A stretch of 64,000 bases of DNA from Skermania sp. ID1734 (GTDB lineage: Bacteria > Actinomycetota > Actinomycetes > Mycobacteriales > Mycobacteriaceae), in contig NZ_VLIY01000013.1 in NCBI RefSeq assembly GCF_007489285.1, positions 17,035-81,034 on the forward strand. The letters run 5' to 3'. The position numbers were made by a program, and so were the translations under genes. The notes under the pieces were generated by a model. It was not told where the DNA came from. It made no database searches and worked only from the letters and a program-made list of their open reading frames with translations. Numbering within the stretch: position 1 is the stretch's first letter; every line of letters starts with the position of its first letter. Below, in pieces: positions 1-9,550 of the stretch.

Positions 1-1
1 C

Positions 2-1855
2 GAATACGCGTTCTTGTCCGACTGCGAAACGCAGTGTCTGATAGCGCCCAACGGCGCGGTCGAATGGATGTGCGTGCCGCGGCCGGACTCGCCAAGCGTC
101 TTCGGCGCCATCCTCGACCGCGGCGCGGGACACTTCCGCGTCGGCCCCTACGCGCAGAACGTGCCCGCGGCCCGCGTCTACCGGCCCGGCGGATTGATCG
201 TGGAAACCACCTGGCAAACCGAAACCGGTTGGCTCCTGGTGCACGATGCGCTGGTCATGGGCGGCTGGCACAACAACGACAAACGTTCGAAGACACATCG
301 CCGCACCCCCACCGATTGGGACGCCGAGCACATCCTGCTGCGCACGATCAAGTGCGTGAGCGGCACCGTCGAGTTGGAGGTGAGCTGCGAGCCCGCATTC
401 GACTACTTCCGCCAGCCTGCCAAATGGGAATACACAGGTGAGGTCTACGAGGAGGCCACCGCGACCTGCGCCGGCAGCGCCGACGGAAGCCAGCCCACGC
501 TGAAGCTGACCACCAACCTGCGACTCGGCCTCGAGGGACGGGAAGCGCAGGTGCGCACCCGAATGGCCGAAGGCGACGAAGCATTTGTGGCGCTGTCGTG
601 GTCCCCACTGCCCGCGCCGAAGACGCAGCAGGAGGCAGAGCAGAAGCTGTGGCAAACCTCGGAATTCTGGCGACAGTGGATCACCATCGGCAATTTCCCC
701 GACCACCCATGGCGCAGTTATCTACAGCAGAGCGCGCTGGCTTTGAAGGGTCTCACCTTTGCCCCGACCGGTGCGCTGATGGCCGCCGCGACCACATCGC
801 TGCCGGAAGCGCCTGGGGGCGAACGCAACTGGGACTACCGCTACGCCTGGGTGCGTGACTCGACCTTCGCACTGTGGGGTCTGTATACGTTGGGCCTGGA
901 CCGCGAGGCGAACAACTTCTTCAGTTTCATCCGGGAGGTAACCGAGGACGCCGACCTGCAGGTCATGTACGGCCTCGGGGGCGAACGCACGCTCGAAGAG
1001 TCCGAACTCGAGCACCTTTGCGGATATGAGGAGGCCCGACCGGTCCGGATCGGCAACGGTGCGTACAACCAGAAGCAGCATGACGTCTGGGGAGCCATGC
1101 TGGACTCGGTTTACCTGCATGTTCGCGCGCGCGAGCAGGTGCCGGAGGCGTTGTGGCCGGTCGTCAAGCGGCAGGTCGAGAAGGCTATCGACCATTGGCG
1201 CGAGCCCGATCGCGGAATTTGGGAAGTCCGTGGCGAGCCTAAGCATTTCGTCAACTCGAAGGTCATGTGCTGGGTGGCACTGGACCGCGGCAGCAAGCTC
1301 GCGACCATGCACGGCGAGCGCGAGTACGCCCGCAAGTGGGCGGCGATCGCCGACGAGATCAAGGCCGATGTGCTGGAGAACGGTGTCGACGGCCGCGGCG
1401 TTTTCCGTCAGCACTACGAGACCGATGCACTCGACGCTTCGAACCTGCAGATCCCGCTGGTTCGGTTCCTACCGCCGAACGACCCGCGCGTTCGCGCGAC
1501 GGTGCTGGCCATCGCCGACGAACTGACCGTCGACGGACTCGTGTTGCGGTACAAGGTCGAAGAAACCGACGACGGCCTCAAGGGCGAGGAAGGCACCTTC
1601 ACCATCTGCTCGTTCTGGCTGGTGTCGGCACTCGTGGAGATCGGTGAGGTCAAGCGCGCCCGGCAACTGTGCGAGCGGTTGCTCGCTTTTGCCAGCCCGC
1701 TCAAGCTGTACGCGGAGGAAATCGACACCCGCACGGGCCGCCACCTCGGCAACTTCCCGCAGGCGTTCACCCACCTGGCGTTGATCAATGCTGTCGTGCA
1801 CGTCATTCGGGCCGAGCAGGACGGTGAACTCGGGGAGTTCAAGCCCGCGAACTGA
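2..1855 (+). CDS. GH15-family trehalase (5' truncated by window edge)
   Basis: This is the C-terminal part of a cytoplasmic glycoside hydrolase family 15 enzyme of the mycobacterial trehalase type (Rv2402-like), which hydrolyses trehalose to glucose. The frame is open from base 2, so the true start lies outside the window; about 618 residues are visible. GH15 motifs are clear: NWDYRYAWVRD near 815-850, the PVRIGNGAYNQKQHDVWGA block near 1040-1095, and EGTFTICSFWLVSALVEIG near 1590-1640. The reading frame is clean to TGA. It converges on gnd, and the zwf/ppgK operon beyond would use the glucose released. The family also contains glucoamylases and dextranases, so trehalase rests on overall resemblance to the mycobacterial protein. 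Confidence 0.85.
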   Translation, partial: EYAFLSDCETQCLIAPNGAVEWMCVPRPDSPSVFGAILDRGAGHFRVGPYAQNVPAARVYRPGGLIVETTWQTETGWLLVHDALVMGGWHNNDKRSKTHRRTPTDWDAEHILLRTIKCVSGTVELEVSCEPAFDYFRQPAKWEYTGEVYEEATATCAGSADGSQPTLKLTTNLRLGLEGREAQVRTRMAEGDEAFVALSWSPLPAPKTQQEAEQKLWQTSEFWRQWITIGNFPDHPWRSYLQQSALALKGLTFAPTGALMAAATTSLPEAPGGERNWDYRYAWVRDSTFALWGLYTLGLDREANNFFSFIREVTEDADLQVMYGLGGERTLEESELEHLCGYEEARPVRIGNGAYNQKQHDVWGAMLDSVYLHVRAREQVPEALWPVVKRQVEKAIDHWREPDRGIWEVRGEPKHFVNSKVMCWVALDRGSKLATMHGEREYARKWAAIADEIKADVLENGVDGRGVFRQHYETDALDASNLQIPLVRFLPPNDPRVRATVLAIADELTVDGLVLRYKVEETDDGLKGEEGTFTICSFWLVSALVEIGEVKRARQLCERLLAFASPLKLYAEEIDTRTGRHLGNFPQAFTHLALINAVVHVIRAEQDGELGEFKPAN

Positions 1856-1879
1856 TCACCTCTCCCCTACTCCTGCCCG

Positions 1880-1937
1880 TGATCATGAGCAAATCTCGGT
1901 AGCTGCCACGAGCCGGCGCACGATTTGCTCATGATCA
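1880..1937. repeat. Long inverted repeat, 16-bp perfect arms
   Basis: TGATCATGAGCAAATC at 1880-1895 is matched by its exact reverse complement at 1922-1937, with a 26-nt GC-rich spacer. It lies 25 bp after the trehalase stop. The arms are AT-rich compared with the surroundings, unlike ordinary GC-rich terminator stems. It could form a hairpin in RNA of either strand or be a protein-binding or mobile palindrome. Confidence 0.8.
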
Positions 1938-2031
1938 GCCGTGTCCTATCCACGTCCGCTCGCGAGCCCGAACGAATGGTCGCTTATCGACCACTTTTTT
2001 GAGCCATCCGGTCGTGATCACCGGGGGTACG

Positions 2032-2115
2032 ACAGCTCGGGAGTTCGGGGCAACAGCTCGGGAGTTTGGGGGCAACGGCTCGGGAGTTCGGGGCAACAGC
2101 TCGGGGGTGGGAGCA
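2032..2115. repeat. Four tandem ~21-bp repeats
   Basis: Four head-to-tail copies of a unit close to ACAGCTCGGGAGTTCGGGG+CA occupy 2032-2052, 2053-2074, 2075-2095 and 2096-2115. They are 21, 22, 21 and 20 bp long, and the last is the most diverged. The array sits in the 306-bp convergent spacer between trehalase and gnd, directly beside the gnd terminator. The unequal unit lengths make a coding role unlikely. Confidence 0.85.
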
Positions 2116-2118
2116 ACA

Positions 2119-2152
2119 AAAAGGCCTGGAGCTGTTGCGCTCCAGGCCTTTT
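2119..2152 (-). terminator. Intrinsic terminator of the ppgK-zwf-gnd operon
   Basis: A perfect 14-bp stem (AAAAGGCCTGGAGC at 2119-2132 against 2139-2152) encloses a 6-nt loop. On the minus strand it ends in a run of T residues just after the gnd stop. The A/T tract on the other arm could also stop transcription arriving from trehalase. Confidence 0.88.
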
Positions 2153-2161
2153 CGGACTCCC

Positions 2162-3181
2162 CTACTTCTTGGGCAACTCGTGGTGACCACCGAATGCCTT
2201 GCGCATCGCCGATAGCACTTTGTCCGCATACAGCGCCTCACCCCGCGAAGAGAACCGCTGGAACAGCGCCGCCGCGAGCACCGGGACCGGCACACCCTCG
2301 TCGATCGCAGCATCGATGGTCCACCGTCCCTCGCCGGAATCCGATACCCGACCACCAAAGGTTTCCAGGGTCGGATCCGCGTGCAGCGCCGCGGCGGTCA
2401 GATCCAACAGCCAGGATGCGACGACCGACCCGCGCCGCCACACCTCGGTGACCTCGGGGACGTCGATGTCGTACTGGTAGAGCTCGGGATCTTCCAGCGG
2501 TGTCTCTTCGGCGGAAAACTCACTGGCCGGCACCGAGCCGAGGTTCGCCTTGTGCAGGATGTTGAGACCTTCGGCGTAGGCGGCCATCGCGCCGTACTCG
2601 ATGCCGTTGTGCACCATCTTCACGAAGTGCCCGGCGCCGGCAGGGCCGCAGTGCAGATACCCCTGCTCCGAGGTCGACGGCTCCCCTTCGCGCCCAGGTG
2701 TGCGCTCCACGTCGCCCATCCCGGGTGCGATCGACTTCAACAGTGGGTCGAGGTGCGACACAACTTGGTCTTCGCCACCGATCATCAGGCAGTAGCCGCG
2801 GGTCAAACCGAACACGCCGCCCGAGGTGCCGATGTCGACGTAATGAATCCCCTTCGGTTTCAAGGCTTTCGCCCGCTTGATGTCCTCGTGGTAGCGGCTG
2901 TTGCCGCCGTCGATGATGATGTCGCCTTCCTCGAGCAGGTCGGCCAGCTGGTCGATCACCTTTCCGGTGATGCCGGCCGGGATCATCACCCAGACCACCC
3001 GCGGCTTCTCCAGCTTGGCGACGAATTCCTTCAAATCGGTAGTGCCGTCAGCGCCTTCGGATTCGAGTTCCTTGACCGCGTCCGGGTTGGTGTCGAAGAC
3101 GACCGCGGAATGGCCGTCCTTCATGATGCGACGGACGATGTTGGCGCCCATCCGGCCGAGTCCGACCATTCCCAATTGCAT
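2162..3181 (-). CDS. gnd: 6-phosphogluconate dehydrogenase (decarboxylating), short type
   Basis: Oxidatively decarboxylates 6-phosphogluconate to ribulose 5-phosphate in the oxidative pentose phosphate pathway. The 339-residue protein starts with the dinucleotide-binding motif GLGRMGANI (residues 7-15). It has the substrate signature [10 protein letters not shown], then [15 protein letters not shown], and the catalytic helix [16 protein letters not shown]. At about 340 residues it belongs to the short Gnd class (M. tuberculosis Gnd2 type), not the 470-residue class. The ATG at 3181 is chosen because a longer in-frame extension would run towards zwf and precede the Rossmann strand with unrelated sequence. 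It is last in the ppgK-zwf-gnd operon, 79 bp after zwf, and is followed by a strong terminator. Confidence 0.92.
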   Translation of the reverse strand: MQLGMVGLGRMGANIVRRIMKDGHSAVVFDTNPDAVKELESEGADGTTDLKEFVAKLEKPRVVWVMIPAGITGKVIDQLADLLEEGDIIIDGGNSRYHEDIKRAKALKPKGIHYVDIGTSGGVFGLTRGYCLMIGGEDQVVSHLDPLLKSIAPGMGDVERTPGREGEPSTSEQGYLHCGPAGAGHFVKMVHNGIEYGAMAAYAEGLNILHKANLGSVPASEFSAEETPLEDPELYQYDIDVPEVTEVWRRGSVVASWLLDLTAAALHADPTLETFGGRVSDSGEGRWTIDAAIDEGVPVPVLAAALFQRFSSRGEALYADKVLSAMRKAFGGHHELPKK

Positions 3182-3260
3182 GTGCAAAATCCCCTTCAGG
3201 AGTGCCGCGGTCGCGGCGGTTGGAGTGCCCTTCAGTACGTTCTGTGCGCTTCGGCCGTGG

Positions 3261-4727
3261 TCAGGACTTGCCGCGCCACACCCGTTCGAACGGCAGCCGC
3301 CACGCACGCGGCGCAATCAGCTGGTGAATGGCGTTCGGCCCCCAGGTGCCGACGTTGTAGCCACGCACCGGCGGCGGATCCTCGAGCAACGGTTGCGAAA
3401 CCTCCCACAGCCGCTCGATGCCCTCGGCCGTCGTGTACAGCGTGTGGTCGCCGCGCATGGCATCGAGAATCAGCCGTTCGTACGCCTCGAGCACATCGCC
3501 CACATGATCGGTTTCCTTCATCGCAAACTGCAGACTCAGCTTGTCCAGCTTCATCCCCGGTCCGGGACGCTTGCCATAGAAGGACAACGACACCTTCGAC
3601 TGATCGGCGAGGTCGAAGGTGAGATGGTCGGGCCCTTGCTGTCCCACACCCGAGCCCGGCGGGAACATGCTCTTGGGCGGTTCGTGGAAGGCGATAGAAA
3701 TGATGCGCTGGCCCTCGGCGAGGCTCTTGCCGGTCCGCAGGTAAAACGGCACCCCGGCCCAGCGCCAGTTGTCAATGAAGCACTCGAGCGCCACAAACGT
3801 CTCGGTCTCCGACTCCGGGTCGACGCCGGGCTCGTCCCGGTAGCCCTTGTACTGACCGCGAACCACCTTGCGGGGATCCAACGGGCGCATCGACCGGAAG
3901 ACCTTGTTCTTCTCGTCGCTGATCGCGGCCGGACCCAGCTCGGTGGGTGGTTCCATCGCGACGAAACCGAGAATCTGGAACAGGTGCGTCACCACCATGT
4001 CCTTGAAGGCACCGGTGGACTCGTAGAACTTCGCCCGGCCCTCCAGGGTCAACTTTTCGGGTACGTCGATCTGGATGTGGTCGATGAAGTTGCGGTTCCA
4101 GATCGGCTCGAACAATCCGTTGGCGAACCGGAACGCCAGAATGTTCAGCGCCGCCTCTTTGCCCAGGAAATGGTCTATCCGGAAGATCTGTTCTTCGGCG
4201 AAGGTCTCGTGGATCTTGGCGTTGAGCGCCTCGGCACTGGCCAGATCGGTGCCGAACGGTTTCTCCATGATGACGCGGGAATTCTCCACCAGCCCAGCGT
4301 CGTCGAGCATCTGGATCACCTCGACGGCGGCCTTCGGCGGCACGCTCAGGTAGTGCAGCAACCGGGCGTCGGGTCCGAGTTCCTTCAACTTCTCCTGCAC
4401 GGCCGTCGCCAGCGCCTTGGGGCCCTTGCCCTGCGGGACGTAGACGAGGTTCTGATGGAAGGACTGCCAGTCGTCGTCGTCGAGTTTACGGGTGCTGAAT
4501 TCGTGGCAGGCCTTGTCGGCGACCGCGCGGAACTGCTCGTTGTCCAAGTCCTCCAGCGACGTGCCCACGACCCGGATGTCCGGCGCGAACGGTGAAATCG
4601 CCAGATGGAACAAGCCCGGCAGCAGCTTGCGCCGGGCGAGATCGCCGGTGGCGCCGAACAACACGATCACGTGGGGCGCCGCGGCCGTAGTGTCCTTCTG
4701 GCCCCGACGTTCCTGCGTTTGCGTCAT
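3261..4727 (-). CDS. zwf: Glucose-6-phosphate 1-dehydrogenase
   Basis: Oxidises glucose 6-phosphate to 6-phosphogluconolactone with reduction of NADP, the first step of the oxidative pentose phosphate pathway. The 488-residue protein has the nucleotide-binding motif [10 protein letters not shown] (25-34), EKPFGTDL (155-162) and the active-site signature [10 protein letters not shown] (183-192) with the catalytic histidine. Length is normal for the family. Its start overlaps the end of ppgK by 4 bp, which suggests translational coupling, and gnd follows. Neither lactonase nor transaldolase is next to it, so only these steps of the pathway are encoded here. Confidence 0.95.
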   Translation of the reverse strand: MTQTQERRGQKDTTAAAPHVIVLFGATGDLARRKLLPGLFHLAISPFAPDIRVVGTSLEDLDNEQFRAVADKACHEFSTRKLDDDDWQSFHQNLVYVPQGKGPKALATAVQEKLKELGPDARLLHYLSVPPKAAVEVIQMLDDAGLVENSRVIMEKPFGTDLASAEALNAKIHETFAEEQIFRIDHFLGKEAALNILAFRFANGLFEPIWNRNFIDHIQIDVPEKLTLEGRAKFYESTGAFKDMVVTHLFQILGFVAMEPPTELGPAAISDEKNKVFRSMRPLDPRKVVRGQYKGYRDEPGVDPESETETFVALECFIDNWRWAGVPFYLRTGKSLAEGQRIISIAFHEPPKSMFPPGSGVGQQGPDHLTFDLADQSKVSLSFYGKRPGPGMKLDKLSLQFAMKETDHVGDVLEAYERLILDAMRGDHTLYTTAEGIERLWEVSQPLLEDPPPVRGYNVGTWGPNAIHQLIAPRAWRLPFERVWRGKS

Positions 4728-5557
4728 TTGAGTCCCATTTCCGTACGGTCGTTACCCGGGCGACCGAGCGCATCGGCGGCCATCGCCGCACCGACGATGC
4801 CCGCCGTGTTCAGCAGCTCGGCCGGAATCACCTTTGTTCGGTTGTCCAGCAGCGGAATCCACTTGTCGCTCTTCTTGCTGACGCCGCCGCCGGCGATGAA
4901 AATGTCGGGCCACATGAGGTCCTCGAATGCGCGCAGCACCTTCGACACCTGCTTGGCCCATTTCTTCCAGGACAGCTCTTTTCCCTCCCGAACCGAATTG
5001 GCCGCCCGATGTTCGGCTTCCTTGCCGCCCACCTCGATATGTCCGAATTCGGTATTTGGCAGCAGAACTCCGTTGTTCAAAACGGCCGAACCTATTCCGG
5101 TGCCGAATGTCAGAAGAATGACGACGCCGCTGTAGTTTTTGCCGGCGCCGTAGCGGTCCTCGGCGAGTCCGGCCGCGTCAGCATCATTGACGACCGCCAC
5201 CGGCACGCCGCCGAACGCCGCCTTGAACAGGCTCACCGCATCGGTGCCGATCCAGGACTTGTCGACGTTCGCCGCCGTGCGGGCGACCCCGTTCTGCACC
5301 ACGCATGGCAATGTAATGCCCACGGGGCCAGTCCATTCCAGCTTCTTGACGATCTCTGCCGCGGCCGCCGCGACCGCGTCCGGAGTGGCCGGTTGCGGCG
5401 TCTCCAGGCGAATGCGCTCACTGGCAAATTCGCCGGTCTCCAGGTCGACAATCGCGCCCTTGACCCCGGTGCCACCGACATCGATTCCGAAAGACTTTCG
5501 GTTCACGGAGTTTTCGGTGGCGAGGTTTGCGCCAATGGCGTTCGACTCTGTAGTCAT
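4724..5557 (-). CDS. ppgK: Polyphosphate glucokinase (first of two)
   Basis: ROK-family kinase that phosphorylates glucose with polyphosphate (or ATP), feeding the G6P dehydrogenase encoded directly after it. The 277-residue protein has the phosphate motif [19 protein letters not shown], the catalytic region [10 protein letters not shown] and [26 protein letters not shown] in two blocks. The ATG at 5557 is preferred: AAGGAG lies 11 nt upstream, whereas it would abut the alternative GTG at 5569. A second copy lies at 41.5-42.3 kb beside sigA and differs mainly at the N terminus and in surface segments. Polyphosphate use is inferred from family membership. Confidence 0.9.
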   Translation of the reverse strand: MTTESNAIGANLATENSVNRKSFGIDVGGTGVKGAIVDLETGEFASERIRLETPQPATPDAVAAAAAEIVKKLEWTGPVGITLPCVVQNGVARTAANVDKSWIGTDAVSLFKAAFGGVPVAVVNDADAAGLAEDRYGAGKNYSGVVILLTFGTGIGSAVLNNGVLLPNTEFGHIEVGGKEAEHRAANSVREGKELSWKKWAKQVSKVLRAFEDLMWPDIFIAGGGVSKKSDKWIPLLDNRTKVIPAELLNTAGIVGAAMAADALGRPGNDRTEMGLK

Positions 5558-5706
5558 GTTTTTGCGCACTCCTTGCCTAGTCAGGCTTGTTGCGCTCCAA
5601 GATTAGCCATGCGGTGGGCGCAGTGGCAGGTGTTCGGACCAAATAGCTGTAACCCGCGGAGACGTACCTGCAGCTATACAGGCGACAATCATGATGTACT
5701 TGACAC

Positions 5707-6246
5707 ATGACCAACGTCGACGTCGACGTGAGCCGCGCAGGCCTGTGGGATGCCGAGGCGCTCAGTGACGTTGCGGCAGCAACTTTTCCGCTTGCCTGCC
5801 CGCCCGACGCCACCGCCGAAGATATTGCGGCTTTTGTCGATGAGGTGCTCTCCATCGAAAGTTTCGGCGATTATCTCTCCGACCCGGCCGTCACCGTTCT
5901 GAAAGCCACCAACAATGGCAAGATCGTCGGCTACACAATGCTGGTCGATCGTGAACCCGAGGATCCCAACGTCGCCAGGGTCCTCAACGTCCGGCCCACC
6001 TTGGAAATCAGCAAGATGTACGTGCTCCCAGACCAGCACGGAACTGGAGTGTCAACGGCCCTGATGGCCGCGGCCATCGAGCACGCCCGGTCCTCCTCCT
6101 ATGCCGGGGTGTGGCTCGGTGTCAACGAGCACAACGCCCGCGCGCAGCGGTTCTACACCAAGAACGGATTCACCACCGTGGGCACCAAGAAGTTCCTGGT
6201 GGGCTCCCGCAGCCACCACGACTTCGTGATGCAGCGCGCGGTCTGA
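5707..6246 (+). CDS. GNAT-family N-acetyltransferase
   Basis: A 179-residue single-domain acetyltransferase. The acetyl-CoA-binding region reads ISKMYVLPDQHGTGVSTALM (about residues 101-120), with the Q-x-x-G-x-G/S loop that grips the pyrophosphate of acetyl-CoA. It is followed by the conserved NEHNARAQRFYTKNGF segment typical of GNAT strand 5 to helix 4. Substrate cannot be told from sequence; the fold includes small-molecule, peptide and protein acetylases. It diverges from ppgK across about 150 bp and converges on emb with only 6 bp between stop codons, so it appears to be monocistronic. Confidence 0.85.
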   Translation: MTNVDVDVSRAGLWDAEALSDVAAATFPLACPPDATAEDIAAFVDEVLSIESFGDYLSDPAVTVLKATNNGKIVGYTMLVDREPEDPNVARVLNVRPTLEISKMYVLPDQHGTGVSTALMAAAIEHARSSSYAGVWLGVNEHNARAQRFYTKNGFTTVGTKKFLVGSRSHHDFVMQRAV

Positions 6247-6252
6247 CCACAC

Positions 6253-9200
6253 TCAGCGGATGTCGAAGTTCAGCGCACCGGGACTCCACATCGCCGAGCG
6301 TCGTACCGTGTCGACGTCGAGTTGGGCCGGCGTTGCGCTCGGCACCAGCGGGTCGAGTCGTTCCAATTCACCCCAGTTGCGCTTCCAATCGTCGCGCAGA
6401 TAGGACGGGATGACGTCGGCCCGGGTGAGTAGGTCGATGTAGCCGAGCGGGCCACCGGAGGCATGGCTTTCCCAGTTCGTGGTCATGATCGCACCGGAAA
6501 AGTCGGGCGTGATGCGGTACTTGGGCAGCTCGGCCACGCCGTAGCGGTGCGGCATCGGCTGCTGGCACGGGAACTCGAGGCCCACCAGCCAGTCGAGCAG
6601 CACCGGCGCGCGGTGTCCGACCAGCGAATCGAGGGTTTGCAGCTTCGGCACGCGCGGTGGCGTCACGGCCACCCACTGCTTGGGATCGGAGCTGTCGACG
6701 CTGGCGACGATGCGCACCACATTGGCCTGCGGCGGCAACTGGCCCAACGGCACCCGCAGGTTGCGCCACTGTGGTTGCAGGACACTCACGTCGTCGGGCG
6801 TGACCCGGCCCAACGACTGCACCTGCCCCGCATTGGCCACGCCGTACTCGACCTGGACGCTTTGGCCGGGCACCGGCAGTTTGTCGATGTCCGTCGAGGC
6901 AATACGTCCGGCCGCGGCAATCGAGATGATCTGACCTCGGGAACCGTGCGCATCCGGCGCCGGCAGCTGATACCAGCCGGACACGAGTTTCTTGTCCACA
7001 CCGGCGCTGTCGTAGCTGCCCAGCATCGGTGTGGACTGCGGGTTCAGCCCGAACGGCAGCGGAATCACACTGCCGTTGATCCCGGTCTGCGCGGCGCCTG
7101 GACCAGTTCCGCCGGACTCTCCCGTTTTGGTGGTGGTCCCGGCACTACCCAACGACTGGCCGACCGAGGCAGCCGCGGCCGCCGAGGCGTCCGGCGTCAG
7201 GTCGTTGACGTTGAGACCGTTGGGTGTGAAGCCGGCGTGACTCTGTCCGCCGAGCGCGGTGGCAGGGTCTCCCGAAAGCGGTTTGAGCATCCCCGCATTG
7301 GGGTCCGGCTCGACCAGAACGGCGTCGGCGAGACCACACGACTGCCCACCGAGCGAGTCGACATTCGACTTGGCCACCGAGAATGCCGGGTATTGCTGCG
7401 CCGCGGCCTTCAGGAACGAGGCGAGCTCGAAGCTCACCACCAGCGCCGCCACAATGCCGAGAATCGCGATAGGTCGCCGCACCGGCCGGTCGGTCTTGCC
7501 GAACGACTCGCGGACGTGCTGCCAACCGGCGACCGCGAGCAGCAGCAACGCCATGACCAGCAGCACTGTCCCGATGGCGATGCCGTGCACCGAAATTGTC
7601 TTGTCCCACCACGGAATTCGATAGCTCGCCACGTACCACCAGCCGTTCGAGCTGGCGAAGGACACCGCGAGCATGGCGACCACGGCCGCGGCGAAGAGCG
7701 TCCGGTTCCGCGGCGAGCGGATCGAGCGGGGACCTGCCGCAACCGCGGCCACCACCGCGACGGCACCCGCGATGCCGGCGAACACGCCGAGGTGGTGGGT
7801 GAACTTCGTCGGCGAAAACGCCATGAGCGGAATGGCCGCGACGGTGACGCCCACAATCCGCCGCGTCGGTCCGGCGGCAAGTCCCGGAATCCGCCCGTTC
7901 TTGCGGAACAGGGCCAGCACCGACACCACCAACGCGAGCAGCAGCGCCAGCATGGCGAACCGGCGGGCCACCGAACCGTCGGGCGTCGGCTGGAACAGGT
8001 CCTGGTAGACGAGGTAGTCGTCGTACCAGGGCATGTCCGGGCCGACGACCTTGTGTGCGCCGCGCATGGCGGCAATCTCGGAGATCGGCTGGCCAGCAAA
8101 GACGATGGTGAGCACCACCAGTCCAGCCGCCAGCGCCGGGAAGACCAGCGCCAGATATCCCGACCTGCGGGCGCGGGTGACGATGATGCGGGCCAGCGGC
8201 CGAGCGCCGGCCAGCAGCGCTGCCAGACAGATCAATCCAGACGGGTTGGCCACCACCGCCAGCGCCGCGACGATCAACGCGACCACAGCCGGGGCCAACC
8301 GTCGCGTCGCCAGCGCCCGTTCCATCGACACCCAGGTCAGCAGCACTCCGAAGGCCACCGCCGGCTCGGGCCGCAGGCCGTTGTTGTACGGCAACCAGAA
8401 CGCCAGGAAGATGAACGCTCCGGTCCAGCGCGCCGACAGTTGGGTCCGTGCGGCCACGCCCAGGCGCGGAATCACCTCCCGGCTGATCAGGAACCAGCAC
8501 AGCAGGCCCAGGATCAACTCCGGCAATCGCACGACAATGCTGGCCGTGGAGATGCGGGCCAGCAGTTCGAAAGTGTTGTCGTAGGGAATGCCGATGGGAG
8601 TCTCGGGAACACCGAAGTAGGCGAAGTAATTGGCCAGATAGCCGGCGTGCCCGGCCGTACGTGCCATGCCGAAGATATAGCCGTCGTCGGACGTTCCGGC
8701 CCCGATGAAGTACCACAACAGCAGCACCCCGGCCACCACGCAGTCCACCGGTCGCGGCCGCCACCACCGGCGCGCGAAGAGCCTGCGGTTACCTCGACCG
8801 TCGAGGCAATCGAGTCGGTGCAGTGCCCACAGCGCCAGCGCCGTGGCGAGCAACGCACCGACGATGGCGGCCAGTTTGATCGCGGTCGGCGAGGTGGTGA
8901 ATCGGGAATCGATCACCACGTGCGCACTCATCCCGGCTGGGGCAGCGCCGATGAGGTCGGTGAACAGCCCGACCAGTTGGGGGCGCTGGTCCCCAGCCAA
9001 GACCACGTGCTTGCCCGCGCCATCGACGGTCGTTTGGGAGATGCCAGAGGAGACGGTGATCCGACAATCGGCGGGCAGGGACGAGACTGGGGTGTCGATG
9101 AGCGTCTTGTCGCGCAGCACCACCTGGAGCCGATCCCCCGGCGTCACCACGACGCTGAGGCCGTAGCGCAGCGCCTGACCGGCAGACCGCGGAATCGTGG

Positions 9201-9513
9201 CCAGCACCGTCGCGCCCTTGGCGCCGAGTTCGGTCACCGCTGCACACGGAATGTCGGCGTCAACACTCAGGGGCGAATACGACACGAGCGCGGCCGTCAC
9301 GCTCTGCGCGCGGCCGGCTTGGGGCCAGCTAAAGCTCGATTGTTGCTGATGAACGGGCAACAGGGGCACCGCGATGGCGAGGATGGCGCCGATGAGACCG
9401 GCGACAATTGCGACGATTCGCCATAACCGGGCGCGCCGGGCAGGTGCGGCTACCGGATCGGCGGGAGAAGCGACTGCAATCGAGGGATCTTCCGTCGCCC
9501 GCGTGCCAACCAC
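6253..9513 (-). CDS. Emb-family arabinosyltransferase
   Basis: Membrane GT-C arabinofuranosyltransferase of the EmbA/EmbB/EmbC family, which polymerises arabinan of arabinogalactan or lipoarabinomannan from decaprenylphosphoryl arabinose; mycobacterial relatives are ethambutol targets. The 1086-residue protein has an N-terminal membrane segment (about 31-53), a periplasmic insert, the catalytic acidic pair in TSDDGYIFGM (D276, D277), a run of membrane helices to about residue 700, and a large C-terminal carbohydrate-binding domain. It is alone here, downstream of zapE, rather than in an embCAB cluster. Which paralogue it matches cannot be decided by eye. The GTG at 9513 has TACTTT 7 nt upstream and no Shine-Dalgarno, so a leaderless transcript is likely. 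Confidence 0.92.
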   Translation of the reverse strand: MVGTRATEDPSIAVASPADPVAAPARRARLWRIVAIVAGLIGAILAIAVPLLPVHQQQSSFSWPQAGRAQSVTAALVSYSPLSVDADIPCAAVTELGAKGATVLATIPRSAGQALRYGLSVVVTPGDRLQVVLRDKTLIDTPVSSLPADCRITVSSGISQTTVDGAGKHVVLAGDQRPQLVGLFTDLIGAAPAGMSAHVVIDSRFTTSPTAIKLAAIVGALLATALALWALHRLDCLDGRGNRRLFARRWWRPRPVDCVVAGVLLLWYFIGAGTSDDGYIFGMARTAGHAGYLANYFAYFGVPETPIGIPYDNTFELLARISTASIVVRLPELILGLLCWFLISREVIPRLGVAARTQLSARWTGAFIFLAFWLPYNNGLRPEPAVAFGVLLTWVSMERALATRRLAPAVVALIVAALAVVANPSGLICLAALLAGARPLARIIVTRARRSGYLALVFPALAAGLVVLTIVFAGQPISEIAAMRGAHKVVGPDMPWYDDYLVYQDLFQPTPDGSVARRFAMLALLLALVVSVLALFRKNGRIPGLAAGPTRRIVGVTVAAIPLMAFSPTKFTHHLGVFAGIAGAVAVVAAVAAGPRSIRSPRNRTLFAAAVVAMLAVSFASSNGWWYVASYRIPWWDKTISVHGIAIGTVLLVMALLLLAVAGWQHVRESFGKTDRPVRRPIAILGIVAALVVSFELASFLKAAAQQYPAFSVAKSNVDSLGGQSCGLADAVLVEPDPNAGMLKPLSGDPATALGGQSHAGFTPNGLNVNDLTPDASAAAAASVGQSLGSAGTTTKTGESGGTGPGAAQTGINGSVIPLPFGLNPQSTPMLGSYDSAGVDKKLVSGWYQLPAPDAHGSRGQIISIAAAGRIASTDIDKLPVPGQSVQVEYGVANAGQVQSLGRVTPDDVSVLQPQWRNLRVPLGQLPPQANVVRIVASVDSSDPKQWVAVTPPRVPKLQTLDSLVGHRAPVLLDWLVGLEFPCQQPMPHRYGVAELPKYRITPDFSGAIMTTNWESHASGGPLGYIDLLTRADVIPSYLRDDWKRNWGELERLDPLVPSATPAQLDVDTVRRSAMWSPGALNFDIR

Positions 9514-9520
9514 GACGACG

Positions 9521-9526
9521 AAAGTA
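9521..9526 (-). promoter_or_regulatory. -10 hexamer for leaderless emb transcript
   Basis: TACTTT on the minus strand, exactly 7 nt before the GTG of emb, within the 37-bp gap after zapE. It would allow emb to be transcribed independently of zapE. Confidence 0.55.
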
Positions 9527-9550
9527 CCAGCCGACCAGCGAGACTCGCCG

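Noticed and set aside
2381..4595. Long plus-strand open frames opposite gnd and zwf
   Set aside because: They are shadows of genes whose protein families are unambiguous, with no domain signature or ribosome binding site of their own.
6463..9426. 987-codon plus-strand open frame opposite emb
   Set aside because: It is antisense to a well-supported Emb protein, is rich in Arg, His and Gln typical of GC-rich shadow frames, and shows no family motif.
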